A stretch of DNA of 64,000 nt from Gerris lacustris (lineage: Eukaryota > Arthropoda > Insecta > Hemiptera > Gerridae). Made by a program: the position numbers and the translations under genes. The stretch covers positions 69,778,278 to 69,842,277 of the forward strand of contig OX578283.1 in NCBI GenBank assembly GCA_951217055.1. The letters run 5' to 3'. How positions within the stretch are numbered: the stretch's first letter is position 1; each line of letters opens with the position of its first letter. Shown here piece after piece: positions 1 to 12,832 of the stretch. The notes under the pieces are model-generated. The model did not search any database and had not been told where the DNA came from. It saw nothing but the letters and a program-made list of their open reading frames with translations.

Positions 1-379
1 CCAAGCGATTTGGCCCAGTCTAGTTTCGAAGTAAAAAATGAGGCTTTACACGGAGTAGGGTACATGGTGGAGTCTGGCTGGGTTGTCGGACGCCAGAACG
101 TTGTGTTTAGTCATTAATATGGTAACAGCCTTATAGAACGTTTTATCTCATTCTGTACCCGCCGTGTTTTTTTATACTGATTTTCATCGATTTTTAAAAA
201 CTTTTTTTCTTTTATTATTTATTTATTTTAATAATTTTCATATTAATCCATTCTGTGTAAAACGCTATCTTTAATTTTACATCTTGTTTTAACATTTCGA
301 TTGAAAAGTAATAATCCTTACATTGCGTTTGTTACCCATCTCACATATTCCATTGAAAAATCGTGTTTTGTCTCTATAA
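1..379. other. AT-rich sequence, no feature seen
   Basis: No open frame of note, tandem repeat or known repeat end is visible. Thymine-rich runs occur around 165-240. Confidence 0.5.
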
Positions 380-538
380 GGTTTGTTCCAACCCCCCTAT
401 TTGTACCGTCCTTTGTATCCGGATCGTTCGGGAATTTTATACGCATGCGCTAACAGTGTACTGTAATAAAATCATGTCAGGTTGGAACGAGTATAGGACT
501 GTTATTCGCACCTTATATTAAAAACATTCAAGGAAACC
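380..538 (+). repeat. Repeat F, copy 1, left part
   Basis: Matches 43917-44083 closely, beginning GGTTTGTTCCAACCCCC and running through a GTCAGGTTGGAACG motif to a run ending AAACATTCAAGG. The match resumes at 1288, so this copy is split by the 741-bp insert at 543-1283. No coding potential is seen. The family is not one I recognise. Confidence 0.8.
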
Positions 539-542
539 TTAA

Positions 543-1283
543 GCCTCGTATACACCAATCGCGCATTCGCAAACAGGGTTTGTAGTTTTGTAGACGTTTG
601 CAAACACGACGTTCCACACCGGACGCTCATTCTAGACAAACAGGTGTTTGCAAACGTTTGTCCTTGTTCCCAGTTATTTTTCATTATTTTCTTAAACACT
701 AAACACTACATTATTAGGTACTAATTAAAACTATATTGCACTTGCATTAACGTTGTAATATGGTTCTATCAAAACGCAGTATAAGCGCCGGCTTATTTAT
801 CATCATTGGTGAGTAAAACATGGTAATAGTAAAAGATGACGAAGAGTCTGGATGTCAAACAAATTTTCTCCTCGATCATCCCTGATTTTAGATTATTATT
901 TCTACAAAAATACAACGCCAAAACATATAGACATTTTATACAAATAGAAATCTGTTCTTTTGGTGGAAAAAAGATAAATATCAATGTAATATTTCGTCCT
1001 ATGAGGGCCCATAGAAGGCTCGGGCCCATAGGCCTGCACCTTAAGTAATAAAGCTTGGAAGCAATAAGTTAACGCAAACCACAGGCGGTTTGCGAATGCT
1101 CAAGGAGTTTGCTCAAAAAGCGTCCACACCAAACGCGCACAAACAGCAAACATCCTTTAATGTATCGACTCTACCCGGAGCACCCGCGAACACAAACAAG
1201 CATTCGTTCGTGCGCGCGGTGTCGTCCAAACCGGCCGCGCATCCCTGTTTGCAAACACGATGCGCGTCCGGTGTGGACGCGGC
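543..1283. mobile_element. TTAA-flanked non-autonomous DNA transposon inserted in repeat F
   Basis: The ends are inverted: GCCTCGTATACACC on the left and GGTGTGGACGCGGC on the right. TTAA lies directly outside each end (539-542 and 1284-1287). The uninterrupted copy of the host repeat near 44082 reads CCTAACACTTAGGG where this copy has the insert, so the boundaries are supported by an empty site. TTAA target duplication is typical of piggyBac-type elements; family membership is inference. The terminal 150 bp on both sides are packed with GTTTGCAAAC-like subterminal repeats. The short open frames inside (for example 836-1048) show no transposase motif, so the element is non-autonomous. Confidence 0.75.
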
Positions 1284-1287
1284 TTAA

Positions 1288-1500
1288 CAGTTAGGGAAAC
1301 CTTCCTGTTGACATGTGTGACAATTAACTGCGCATGTCATACAAACCAGTACTTGGTATTGTTAAGGATCGTTTGAACGGTACAGTAAACGGTTCGCAAA
1401 CGATCCCTGCACGGGTTGGAATTTGGAGGACGGTACGCAACACTGTCACAAGTCGGGTTAGAACGGCTTTTATCCATTGCGCATGCCCGTGACGATGCCA
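1288..1500 (+). repeat. Repeat F, copy 1, right part
   Basis: Continues the match to copy 2 (44084-44312) with the shared order TTCCTGTTGACATGTGTGAC, CATACAAACCAGTACTTGG, GTTCGCAAACGATC, CACTGTCACAAGTCGGGTT and CGTGACGAT. Confidence 0.8.
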
Positions 1501-1502
1501 AT

Positions 1503-1603
1503 GTCTAGCTACTCGGGAAGTTAGTTAAAAATCGATTTCAAGATTTGTACCGGACAAACAAACAAACAAACAAGAAAGCAAGCTAATAAAAACGTAGTAA
1601 AAT
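1503..1603 (-). repeat. Repeat G, truncated minus-strand copy
   Basis: The reverse complement matches the first 100 bp of the plus-strand copies at 21253 and 57466. It covers the TTTTATTAGCTTGCTTTCTTG start, the variable TTTG run, and the GTACAAATCTTG and CTTCCCGAGTAGCTAGAC blocks. It abuts the right end of repeat F. Confidence 0.75.
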
Positions 1604-1738
1604 GAAATCGTTATGGAAATATTTGAATTAATATAATAATATCTGGGATGCAATGCATTAAAGTGATGCGGGTTAGTTTCACCTTGAAATCCTTCACCAA
1701 TATATTTAGTACAAATCAATTGTTGCATCAAATTATCC

Positions 1739-1925
1739 CAGTGGCGTAACTATGGGCCCGCACGGGCCCGCATTGAGGGAGGGCCTCCACCGTCAGGGGG
1801 CCCCTAAATCAACGACGAGGGGGCCCCCAGTTCTAAACACAAGAGGTTTTTTTTTTCTCATCAATTTAGTTTGGCGAAGGGTCCCCAAAAAGTTCTTGCG
1901 GGGGGGGGCCCTAGCTACGCCACTG
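1739..1925. mobile_element. GC-rich hAT-type MITE (CAGTGGCGTA ends)
   Basis: Ends CAGTGGCGTAACTA and TAGCTACGCCACTG are inverted. The interior is rich in GGGCCC and G/C runs, unlike its AT-rich surroundings. A relative lies in the opposite orientation at 46079-46241 and shares GGGCCCGC and the CGTCGTTGATTTAGG block. CAGTGGCGTA ends are common on hAT-like MITEs of animals. The flanking 8-mers here (AATTATCC and AATTTTGT) match poorly, so the target duplication is decayed or the ends are slightly misplaced. Confidence 0.75.
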
Positions 1926-2007
1926 AATTTTGTTACTTTTAAGTACCTATAAAATCTGCTTACGTTTATTAAAGTATCGATACATTATTTATTTAGATAT
2001 TCTAGAC

Positions 2008-2728
2008 TAGGGGTCTCCAATCTTTTTGGTTGAAAGGATCTGGATAAGGAATGGATAAGGGAATATGGATAATAAGCCCAAAACCATATCCATTTCGGCC
2101 AAAAAAACTTATATAAGACTCGTGCTAATATTTAATGTTTGAAATGGCATTTGATTATGGAGAACTTAGAACTTTACATTGTTTAAGTTCATTTGTTCAC
2201 AGATGTAAAAATGAATGACAAATAGGGAAATAATAAAAAGCAATAATTTTCTTCAAAGTTGTCAAAATAATTGACAAAAAAAACAATAGATTAAACAAAT
2301 ATGGAGTTATTGAAAATTAATAATGCTTTGCACAGATGTCAAAATTATTGACAGGAGAGCAATAGATCAAAGAAATGGGAAAATAATAAAAATCAATGAT
2401 TTTCTTCAAAGGTGTCAAAATTATTGACAATGCAAAAATAGATTAAAGTAATAGGAGATCTATAATTTTCTTTACAGGTATCAAACTGATTTCCCCGATG
2501 GTAGAGAATATGGATTATAATCTCATAAACCATATCCATTTCTGCCAAAAAGAAAACTTATACAAGACTCCTGCTGATCTTTTTTAATGTTTGAAATAGC
2601 ATTTGATTATTGAGAACTTATAACTTTGCATTACTTAGGTTTGTGAACGTCTTTCGTGGCGCTGCGGGCCGAATGAAAACGTTTCACGGGCCGAATTCGG
2701 CCCGCGAGCTGTAGTTTGGAGTCCCCTG
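2008..2728. mobile_element. hAT-type non-autonomous element with internal duplications, 721 bp
   Basis: The left end TAGGGGTCTCCAATCTTTTTGG and right end GTTTGGAGTCCCCTG are inverted. They resemble the widespread hAT ends CAGGGGTCYCCAA, including the GCGGGCCGAATG and GGCCCGCG motif near the right end. The flanking 8-mers TTCTAGAC (2000-2007) and CTCTAGAC (2729-2736) match at 7 of 8 bases. A block with ATAT...CCATATCCATTTC and CAAGACTC occurs twice (about 2060-2190 and 2500-2640). Between these copies is a degenerate 70-80 bp repeat around TGTCAAAATTATTGACA. No transposase frame remains. Confidence 0.8.
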
Positions 2729-2838
2729 CTCTAGACAAACTAAGGGTCCACTATTACAAAGCACACTGGGGCGGAAATGCTCGTGTTTAGTAACTTGCAA
2801 AAAAAAAACATAGGAGTAGCTTGCCGAGAAGAGCTACT

Positions 2839-2903
2839 GGTACTTATTTAGATTGTTACTCCCCTTATAAAGAAATCAGAGGGGAGTGACAATCAAAAGA
2901 AGT
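2839..2903. mobile_element. Family C short foldback MITE
   Basis: GTACTTATTTAGATTGTTAC and its near-inverse GTGACAATCAAAAGAAGT enclose CTCCCCTTATAAAG...CAGAGGGGAG. It is the short (about 60 bp) form seen in tandem at 15629. Confidence 0.75.
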
Positions 2904-3169
2904 TGCACGGAATGTTCTTTTTAGCGAATTTTCGAAGAAAATTAAGCAATTGCAATGGCTCCAAAATTTTTGTAATGCGAATTTTTGAAAATTTTCTCCA
3001 TGGAAATCCGTTTTAGACCACTCTTAATCAATTCCTGAAATTTAACACTTTATATATATATATATATGTGTCACTCCAGACGATATCTCATTGTAGGTTG
3101 ATCTTAAAAAATCCAAACAAATTTTGAAATGTCAATGATATTAAAAGAGAAAAAGTTCGTTGGCCAGAA

Positions 3170-3490
3170 TTATTAGAGTTCATTTAGGTGTCAAATTTTG
3201 ACAATTTAAGATCAGAAATAGCATAAAAATGTGTTTTTTCCATTTTACCTCCCCTCTTATATAAAAATAGGACAAAAATGTACATAAGAACAATTACTGT
3301 GCTCTTAAAGAGCTTTCCAACGACATGTATCTTGAAGGGTTTATACTTTTTGACTTTTGTACCCCGCACCCCTGTGTACCAATTTTTTTTTTTTTTTCAC
3401 CCATCCAAATTCTAAACCAAAATATTTCTATATCCTCATAAGCCAATAATACGCAGATTTCTTTAAAAATTCGCTCATTAAGTCATGGAG
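3170..3490 (-). repeat. Repeat R, minus-strand copy
   Basis: The reverse complement matches 62590-62880: GACTTAATAAGCGAATTTT, CTGCGTATTATTGGCTTATG, AAACCCTTCAAGATGCATGT, GTTGGAAAGCTCTT and TATAAGAGGGG. Only the central part of the larger foldback at 62230-63137 is present. Confidence 0.75.
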
Positions 3491-3499
3491 CATGATTGG

Positions 3500-3656
3500 A
3501 CTTTTTAGTCTATTACTCCCCTTATAAAAACAGAAGTGTGATATTCCTTTGTCACAAAGTGCATTGTAGAAACAACACTTTGTCTTAATATTTATTTAGT
3601 TAATGTCATTTATATTAAAAAAACACAAAGGGGAGTCTACACAATCTAAAGAAGTA
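3500..3656. mobile_element. Family C long foldback MITE
   Basis: Carries the long-form interior: AGAAGTGTGATATTCCTTTG, a CAAAG block, and an AT-rich segment ending AAAGGGGAGT...CAATCTAAAGAAGTAC. The left end is degraded (TTTTTAGTCTATTACTCCCC). It directly follows repeat R. Confidence 0.8.
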
Positions 3657-4984
3657 CCTCAAAAATTATGCGAGTAAATCGTACGGAGTATAATTTTTGT
3701 CTTGACTATGGCCCAAGTCGAGGGGTCTGAGAACTGATGAAGCATGCCTTGTGCTGATAGCTTGCTTATGCGAGATCATCCTGATGATAACAGCTTTTCA
3801 GTGGCGAAGGAACTCAGCTAGTTACTCGCCACTAGCAGAAATTTTTTAACTAGCTTGCGAATTTTCGTCTTTTTTGCAGAAAAGTACTGATTTTAATATA
3901 CTGTTTCTGACTGCCAATCTCGCAAATTAAACTGATCGCATGAAATACATATATGTTTTTGAATCGCTATTATAAATAAATAAATAAAATCATTAAAATT
4001 GTCGATCTTAACTGTCTCTATAAAATATTTATATATGTAATTTTATTATAAAATATCATTCTAAAAACATTTTACATATTCATAACCTTTAAATTTGTAT
4101 TTAAAATGCTGAATACAAAGGCAAAGTTATTTTTTTGCTATGTATAAAATGGAAATGAAATTATGCATATTATTTAGTTAAGATGAGGGAATGGTTAGAA
4201 AACTATAGATAATATTTTAATGTTTTTTCCCCGTCTGAGTACGAGTATTAAAGTCTAGTTTAAAGGGAACCGTTATTGCATTAAAACTAAGACTTTTATG
4301 CTACTTTGAGTTTAGCCTTCTGTTTATGTTTATATACTCTATCGAAAAATATCTCCTTTTCTAAATACAAATGAACATGGGTGATTGGATTTTTTGCCGG
4401 GAGAAGTTACGTTTCACCTTCATGTCCAAGTCGGTTCTTCCTTTGACTAATGTAATTATATTTTTAGTACTTGAAAGCTTTAGAAAAGATTTATTTTTGT
4501 ACAGAAAAAATACTTGTCTTATAGTTTGTCTTTGATTTGAGTACCGTGTCGACTTCACTATAAAAACTACTTCTTTTTTGTCTTTTGTACTTGGTTTAAG
4601 TTATTCTTACTTGCAAGTTAAAAGAATAATCAATATTATAACTAAATTTTACTTTAAAAGGACATGAAACCCAAACTCTATTTAATTACATTGCCTGCAT
4701 CTTTTTAAATATGTTTTCTTACTTAATAACTTGGTTTTTTTGTTTATTTTTTTTAATTTTTGTTTTGAATATTGAAGTACATATTTATCTTTGTTTTATG
4801 TATTTCTATTTTATCAAAACATTGATCACTACAATAAGTCATATATAACTCTTTATTTTATGTGTCAAGCATTTAAAAATTAGTTAAGATAAGGGGAAAT
4901 TTAAGGTGTTAAATAATACTTAAAATAATAAATAATACGTTAAAATATCATATGAGGTTGTAATCATACTAATACGTTGAATCT
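3657..4984. other. Low-complexity AT-rich interval
   Basis: No repeat end, tandem array or convincing frame is seen. The open frame at 4361-4558 (minus strand) has no family motif and is likely chance. Confidence 0.4.
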
Positions 4985-5818
4985 GGTTTGGTGATAAGTA
5001 CGTTATAAAGTTAGGAAAGTGGTGATAAGTTTTTAATTTGTTAAGGTAATTTTAGAGTTGATACTTACACTATAAAGTTAGGAAAGTGGTGATAAGTGTT
5101 TAATTTGCTAAGATAATTTTAGAGTTGATACATTATAAAGTTAGGAAAGTGGTGATAAGTGTTTAATTTGTTAAGGTAATTTTAGAGTTGATACTTACAC
5201 TATAAAGTTAGGAAAGTGGTGATAAGTGTTTAATTAGGTAAGGTAATTTTAGAGTTGATACTTACATTATAAAGTTAGGAAAGTGGTGATAAGTGTTTAA
5301 TTTGTTAAGGTAATTTTAGAGTTGATACTTACATTATAAAGTTAGGAAAGTGGTGATAAATGTTTAATTTGGTAAGGTAATTTTAGAGTTGATACTTACA
5401 TTATAAAGTAAGGAAAGTGGTGATAAGTGTTTAATTTTGTAAGGTAATTTTAGAGTTGATACTTAAATTATAAAGTAAGGAAAGTGGTGATAAGTGTTTA
5501 ATTTGGTAAGGTAATTTTAGAGTTGATACTTACATTATAAAGTTAGGAAAGTGGTGATAATTGTTTAATTTGTTAAGGTAATTTTAGAGTTGATACTTAC
5601 ATTATAAAGTAAGGAAAGTGGTGATAAGTGTTTAATTTGTTAAGGTAATTTTAGAGTTGATACTTACATTATAAAGTAAGGAAAGTGGTGATAAGTGTTT
5701 AATTTGTTAAGGTAATTTTAGAGTTGATACTTACATTATAAAGTTAGGAAAGTGGTGATAAGTGTTTAATTTGGTAAGGTAATTTTAGAGGTGATACTTA
5801 CATTATAAATTTAGGAAG
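4985..5818 (+). repeat. 67-bp satellite array, about 12 units
   Basis: The unit contains TAGAGTTGATACTTACATTA, AAAGTTAGGAAAGTGGTGAT and AAGTGTTTAATTTG. The spacing between TAGAG starts is 67 bp (5053, 5120 and onward). Units differ by single substitutions such as AAAGTTAGG/AAAGTAAGG and TTTGTTAAGG/TTTGGTAAGG. These variants form runs of neighbouring similar units, as expected from unequal exchange. A 4-bp deletion (GATACATTATAAAG) marks one early unit. Confidence 0.95.

Positions 5819-7399
<1,581 letters not shown>

Positions 7400-7428
<29 letters not shown>
7400..7428. repeat. (TA)n microsatellite, right side
   Basis: The TA run resumes directly after the foldback's right end, so the element sits inside a once continuous TA tract or carries TA-rich flanks. 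Confidence 0.9.
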
Positions 7429-7434
<6 letters not shown>

Positions 7435-7882
7435 TAATAGGTCATTTAGCACAAAATTTAACTGTGACCCAAATTTTAATAAATAATTTTATTTTTTAGA
7501 GATAATTTATAATTACCATCGAAATTTTAATCTCGAAATTATCTTAAAACTAAATCTTATTTATTTATTTAAAAAAAAATTTGCACTAAAAACTTAAGAG
7601 ATATTTTTATTACTAGCTTTTCCTCACAAGGTATTTTTCAACTACAAAATGTATTGATGTAAACTATAGATTTGGGAAAAAAAAAAATAAAATAAATGGA
7701 ATGTTACAACATCAAGTTTCCCAAGTCCAATAAAGACATTGACTCTGTCAAGCCAATCCATAAAATACAACAGACATCGTTAAATTCCCTTTTATTTCTT
7801 ATAAATAACTGAAGAATCTTTCAAAGAAAATATTTTAAACTTTTTAATCCTTTTAATGGCGTAGGGAAAAATAAATCTATGT

Positions 7883-7918
<36 letters not shown>

Positions 7919-8154
7919 GTAGGAATGAATCTATATCTATAATCTTGAAGGAAGAAGATAATCTTATTTATCTTTTTATTTATGTTAAACAAATTCGAGG
8001 CGAGAAAATATCGATATTTTTCTTAAATCACAATCTATAGTTTTATCACCTCTATATGATTTTTGTTTTTTAAACCGATATTTATCTGTAGTTAATGGAA
8101 AACATAAAAAAACATACGAAGTTTAACATTTATAATTTTATTAAAAACACATTT
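7429..8154. other. AT-rich interval with a poly-A tract
   Basis: Contains a long A run at about 7889-7915 and no repeat ends that I recognise. The minus-strand frame 7792-7992 reads through this homopolymer and is not credible as a gene. Confidence 0.4.
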
Positions 8155-8400
8155 TTAAAATCAAGCTTTTATTCGTATTCTTCTCAGCAAACTCTTTCAT
8201 TTGATACCCATATTATGAGCGTGCTTAAAAAAATAACTAGTCTGCCATCTTGGGCTGTCCACCATATTGGATTTAGAGTGACGTCACTTAGCTAACCGTG
8301 CATTTTCATCCAAACTAAACGTGTATGCAAAATCTCAATTAAATCGTTGAGGATAACTACTTTAAAATTCAATTGCAAGATTTGACTTGAACATAAATAC
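8155..8400 (-). repeat. Repeat H, minus-strand copy
   Basis: The reverse complement matches 35725-35985: GATTTTAAAG...GTTATCCTCAACGA, GTGACGTCA, CCAATATGG, GCCCAAGATGGC, TAGTTATTTTTTTAAGCACG, GGTATCAAATGAAAG and GAATACGAATAAAAGCTT. The 66-aa frame 8095-8295 lies across the repeat and is not considered coding. Confidence 0.8.
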
Positions 8401-8588
8401 ATAGTTACAAACATTGTAAGTTAAATAAAAGCTTTTAAATAAAAATATTATTACGTCACTGATGAGGTACTTTGCTGAATTAGAAGATGCGTTGAATAGG
8501 TCGTTATATGGGTTATCAAAAAAACAAAACTAAAAACACCTAACAACATAAATGTGGAAAAAAACAAAGATTATTTATTTACATAAAA

Positions 8589-9147
8589 AATAGACTGCCA
8601 ATTAGTGTGGCACATAGCTTCCTCGCATCCTATCATGTACTTTATTGTTATATTAATTTGTTGTTATATTGTTTATTGTGTAAAAACTATTATTAGTTTT
8701 ATCCATCTTTAACACTTCATAGCGGTGTCGCTGTTGGTTTTACTAAAGTATTGTATTTGTAGAAAATGTTTGTTTCATTGAATAGATGAAGATAGATTTT
8801 TTTCCCGACCTTAAATTCCAATTTTAAATTTGAAGTTCACGTTTACGCGAGTGTTGCTAGTGTACGCTTGAACGGATAACGTTGTCCAACGAACTCGTTC
8901 TGAGCATTGGTAAAATGAACATTTCTACAAAATTTCATCAAAATCGGTCAACATTTACTCAAGTTATCGTCACACGTTTCATAATTCGCGGACACACAGA
9001 CCGACAGACAGACAGACAAGAGACTAAAAATGTTCCCTGATGTCTGAAACGGATTTCTGTCTTGGAATTTTTAATATCGGAGGCATAAAAGGTTTTCGTT
9101 CTCAAAAGTGAACACAATGCTTCCGTTACCTTCGGTAAGCTCGGAAG
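8589..9147 (-). mobile_element. Family B element, minus strand, with divergent middle
   Basis: The family's right-end sequence appears reversed at 8589 (AGACTGCCAATTAGTGTGG). The left hairpin end is reversed at 9121-9147 (TTCCGTTACCTTCGGTAAGC then TCGGAAG). The phrase GTTCCCTGATGTCTGAAACG is intact. The interval 8650-8930 differs from other B copies. It includes a segment (8685-8745) whose reverse complement recurs at 37095-37150 (CACTTCATAGCGGTGTCGCT), so this copy may be a chimera. Confidence 0.8.
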
Positions 9148-9779
9148 CAAAATGTAAATACAATATTAAAAATAGACAGGGATTTTTTAAAAATAATTTT
9201 ATTATTTAATAGTAGTAGATAACTAAGTATATTTACATTTTTTAAATTTGTCAATTTTCATATAAGTAATAAGTTAGAAATCACTATATTAAACATAACT
9301 CAAGACAGAGAGAGAGACGTACACTAAGTTCAGATTAATACATAAGCACTAACTAGGCTTCATCTAAATACTACTTTGTTATTGTTATATATTATTAGAC
9401 TTGTTATATATTATTAAAATTGTTATTGTTATAATGTTGGCAATAACAATTTATACTATTATCTCTATCTTATAACATTATATTTATATTATTGTTCAAT
9501 AAGTAATACTTATTTAATAAATAAATGTTTTTATAATGATAATTTGTTTATATTTGTTAATTCTGTTAAATAAGTTCAATGAACAGTAGATCTTTAATTA
9601 AAAAAGTGGCGGAGTCGCTGGCTACACTGCAGCTTCATGTAAACATCCAACATATTATTATTGAAGTCATTCTAGATTAGACTAGCTACTTTTTTTGATT
9701 TATTCTAGTTATTTCTTTTCTTCTAAGCAATGGAAGATATCTTTAATACTTTTAGTAATTTGTTAGTAAAAATATAAAT
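9148..9779. other. AT-rich interval
   Basis: Short direct repeats of TTGTTATATATTATTA near 9375-9415. No gene or known repeat is seen. Confidence 0.4.
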
Positions 9780-10022
9780 ATAGTTATTTATGCACCTAGG
9801 GAGTAAAGTAAGCCATTATTCCCTGAGCGAAAAAAGTTGGTTCTTGAGGCGAAGCCGAAGGAACCATGGTCCCTAAATCCCGAGGCGAAGCCGAGGGAAT
9901 TAAAATCTTTAATTAGACTCTTTAATTAATAACTCTAATAAGCTCCCGAGGCGCAGCCGAGGGAGATAATTATGCGAGGGGAATAATGGCACTTTACTCA
10001 CGGGGTACATACAATATTTTAT
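9780..10022 (+). repeat. Repeat D (GAGGCGAAGCCGAGGG) copy 1
   Basis: Starts ATAGTTATTTATGCACCTAG and carries three related blocks: GAGGCGAAGCCGAAGGAACC, CCCGAGGCGAAGCCGAGGG and CCCGAGGCGCAGCCGAGGG. It ends near TTTTATCTCCAGTAG. An inverse of the last motif (CTACTGGAGATAAAAT, 10433-10449) lies 400 bp on, so the full element may run to about 10460. Confidence 0.75.
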
Positions 10023-10723
10023 CTCCAGTAGAAAGAAAATACACATTTTCGTCCATTGTACAGTTTTTATTTATTATTTTAATAAATAACAATAATTATT
10101 AGCACTTTTAATAGCAGATATAAGAGATTCAATATAAAAAAACAAATAAGAATTGGAATTAAACTCAAATAGAAGGTTATTTAGATACAGGTTATAAACA
10201 AAGATAAACATGGTCGAAAATGCAAGTGTCGCCAACCTGATTTCAACAACTTCATTACATTAGCCATACATTTTCTACAATTTATAAAATAATTAAGTTG
10301 GAATCTTTATTTTTTTGCCCTACTATACTTTTTCGCCCTACTTTTACTTTTTCTCCCTACTTTTTGAGTTCAGGGATGAAAAGACCTGTTTTAGTCCCTC
10401 TAAACTAATTCAAAATCATAACTTTTTTCCCCTACTGGAGATAAAATAATTTATATTGCGTGCATTATTCATTCAGAAGTTTTGTGTGTTATAATTTATA
10501 ACACATAACTTATAAATGTGTGTTTGGTATTTATTTGTAGATTCAGGTTGATATTCAATTGTCACTTATTGTCATTATTCCCAAGCTTCTTATTTGATTT
10601 CTGTATGAACTTTAATTTTAGTAATACATACGTTATTATCTCATTAATATAACATAGTAATTCACTATGTTATATTAATAAAGATGGTATTTTAGCAGTT
10701 TTATTTTTCTGCCACCCATAGAT
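10023..10723. other. AT-rich interval, probably part of the repeat D unit
   Basis: Contains TTTTTCTCCCTAC and TTTTTTCCCCTACTGGAG segments that resemble the right part of the D copy at 26380-26440. No coding signal is seen. Confidence 0.4.
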
Positions 10724-10910
10724 AAAATATTGTATGCAACAATGCAGCAAAAGAGAAGTTTCTGCCTCGTTTATTCATTGCCTGCCGAGGCAAAATCTCG
10801 GCAGTCAAATAGCTGCATTACTTGCCTCGGCAGTTAATTATCGGCTCGGAGGCTAATCTAATCACTCGTCAGTAAAATTCCATTTTGCTGCCTAGTTACA
10901 TAAATAACTA
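10724..10910 (-). repeat. Repeat D-related copy, minus strand
   Basis: Ends GTTACATAAATAACTAT, the reverse of the D start, and begins ATAGATAAAATATTGTATGC. Inside are TGCCTGCCGAGGCAAAATC and CTTGCCTCGGCAGTTAATTA, which are diverged palindromic versions of the D core. Confidence 0.55.
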
Positions 10911-11848
10911 TTTCATACCACCTGTACGTGTGAATGTTGGCAAAAAAAAAATGCAGTTAATTATTTTCTAAGAATTTTTATTATCCGAGAATTCGAGTTA
11001 CGATTAAATGTTAGAGGCTTGTATACATATCACAAAGTTTTAGCATTAACTGTATTTCAGTCTTAGAGTTCTCTGTTTTTATGATTAATCTAAAGTTGAT
11101 ACAATTTAATACCACAATTTTTTTCTAATTATCCAGAAGAACTGCTTGATCCCATGGAAGAAATTAAAAAATTGACTTGCGAAAAAAAAGACAGGATCAC
11201 TGCCTTAACCTGAAAAACTTGTGTTTTATTACTCTACTACTACTATACTATTTTATCGAATGAGTCTGCAAATTTTTTTAATATCATTTTCAATTACACA
11301 TTTAATATTTTTATAAAAATAATGACAAGCTATATTTCCTGACTTATATCTTTTAAAGGTTAACACTATATTGTTATTATACAATTTAATTTATAAAGAA
11401 TGTAAACAAAATAAAATGATTATTAGAAATTTATCTTAATGTTTATCACTTTGAGGTTTATCTTTGTGATATTTACTTCACTCCTATACTATGTATTTAT
11501 CTCTATTTATTTGTAGCTTTCAAACAGGGAAATTTTTTCATATTTTCATTTAGGAGGGGGGCAAAATTTGGGATATTGTCAAATTATCTTATCAAAGATG
11601 AAGGGGTATAGAAATAAGTAGGAGGGATAGTATCTATAGATATTCTCTCATAGTAAAATAATTTAAATGTTTCTTGATGGTAGTTTATAAACTTATTAAT
11701 TAAAATAACACTCCGTAGCGAAGCACGGGTATGTAGCTAGTACCTTATTAAAAATCATTATGTGTATCAATGCTTTGTAATAGTATTTGTAACTGAGAGA
11801 AATTATAATGTCATTTATTTTGTATTCCTTGTACTTGGACTATGTTAC
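10911..11848. other. AT-rich interval, nothing recognised
   Basis: No frames or repeat ends. The phrase CTCCGTAGCGAAGCACGGGT (11711) is a short motif often seen in insect repeats, here without a defined element. Confidence 0.35.
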
Positions 11849-12327
11849 AGGTGGTTAGAAGAGGCTAGAGGTGGTTAGAGATGGTTAGAAGTGGTTAGAG
11901 ATGGTTTGAGGTTGTTAGAGGTGGTTAGAGATGGTCAAAGGTAGTTAGAAGAGGCTAGAGGTGGTTGGAGGTGGTTAGAGATGGTTTGAGGTTGTTAGAG
12001 GTTGTTAGAGATAGTCAAAGGTGGTTAGAGGTGGATAGAGGTGGTTAGTGGTAGTTAGAGATGGTCAGAGGTGGTTAGAGGTGGTTAGAGGGGGCTAGAG
12101 GTAGTTAGAGATAGTGAGAGGTGGTTAGAGATGGTTAAAGGTGGTCAGGGCCGTCCCTAGGGGGGGTCAACCGGGTCAAGCTGACCCGGGCGCCACGTCT
12201 AGGGGGCGCCGCCAGGCCCCCTTCTTAACTACTAGGTGAATTTGGCAATAAGGGGGGGGGGGGCGCCAATGATGCCTTTGACCCGCGCCTAAACCCCTAG
12301 GGACGGCCCTGAAGGTGGTTAGAGGTC
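11849..12327 (+). repeat. GGTGGTTAGA 10-bp minisatellite, interrupted
   Basis: A degenerate tandem of GGTGGTTAGA with frequent variants (GATGGTTAGA, GAGGCTAGA, GATAGTCAAA). It is split by a hAT MITE at 12146-12311. The same 10-mer forms purer arrays at 52009-52202 and, on the other strand, at 62366-62420. Confidence 0.9.
12146..12311. mobile_element. hAT-type MITE with perfect 8-bp target duplication
   Basis: Ends CAGGGCCGTCCCTAGGGG and CCCCTAGGGACGGCCCTG are exact inverse copies. The 8-mer AAGGTGGT lies on both sides (12138-12145 and 12312-12319). CAGGGCCG ends with 8-bp duplications are a hallmark of hAT MITEs. The 166-bp element is G/C-rich and has no frame. Insertion came after the minisatellite had formed. 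Confidence 0.95.
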
Positions 12328-12832
12328 AGTTTGGTAAATACCAAACTGAAAGGTGTTTACTAGTAGAACATTACATTTTTTAGATTATAGTGTATATATA
12401 GTTGCGGAAAACTCAGTTTAGCTATATTATATTATTTATATTAATTATAATAATTGTGATAACGAAAATGTTACTGGTGACGAATAATTGTTCAATTTTA
12501 GTTAATGAATCGTTATTATAAGTAACCGTGAGTTTACTCAAAATCTTGGTTAAAAACTCTATAATAGTGTTACTATCACATTATTATTATTTTTTTTTTT
12601 TTTTTTTTTTTTAAAAGTTAATATTATTAGAGATTAAAAACGTAAGAGTTAATCTAAATTAGAAATATTTATTATTATTGTCACTTTTCAATAGTCATAT
12701 ATATATATATATATGTAAAGAGAATTATCATTATTCTGTCTGGAAGCTGTATATATTAAAATGTATTTGTTATTAAATTTGTTGCAAAACGATTTGGAGC
12801 GTGATATGAAGCTCCTACTCGTGTTGTTTTAT

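Noticed and set aside
4985..5818. CRISPR-like array
   Set aside because: Units are contiguous and nearly identical with no unique spacers; the setting is an animal genome.
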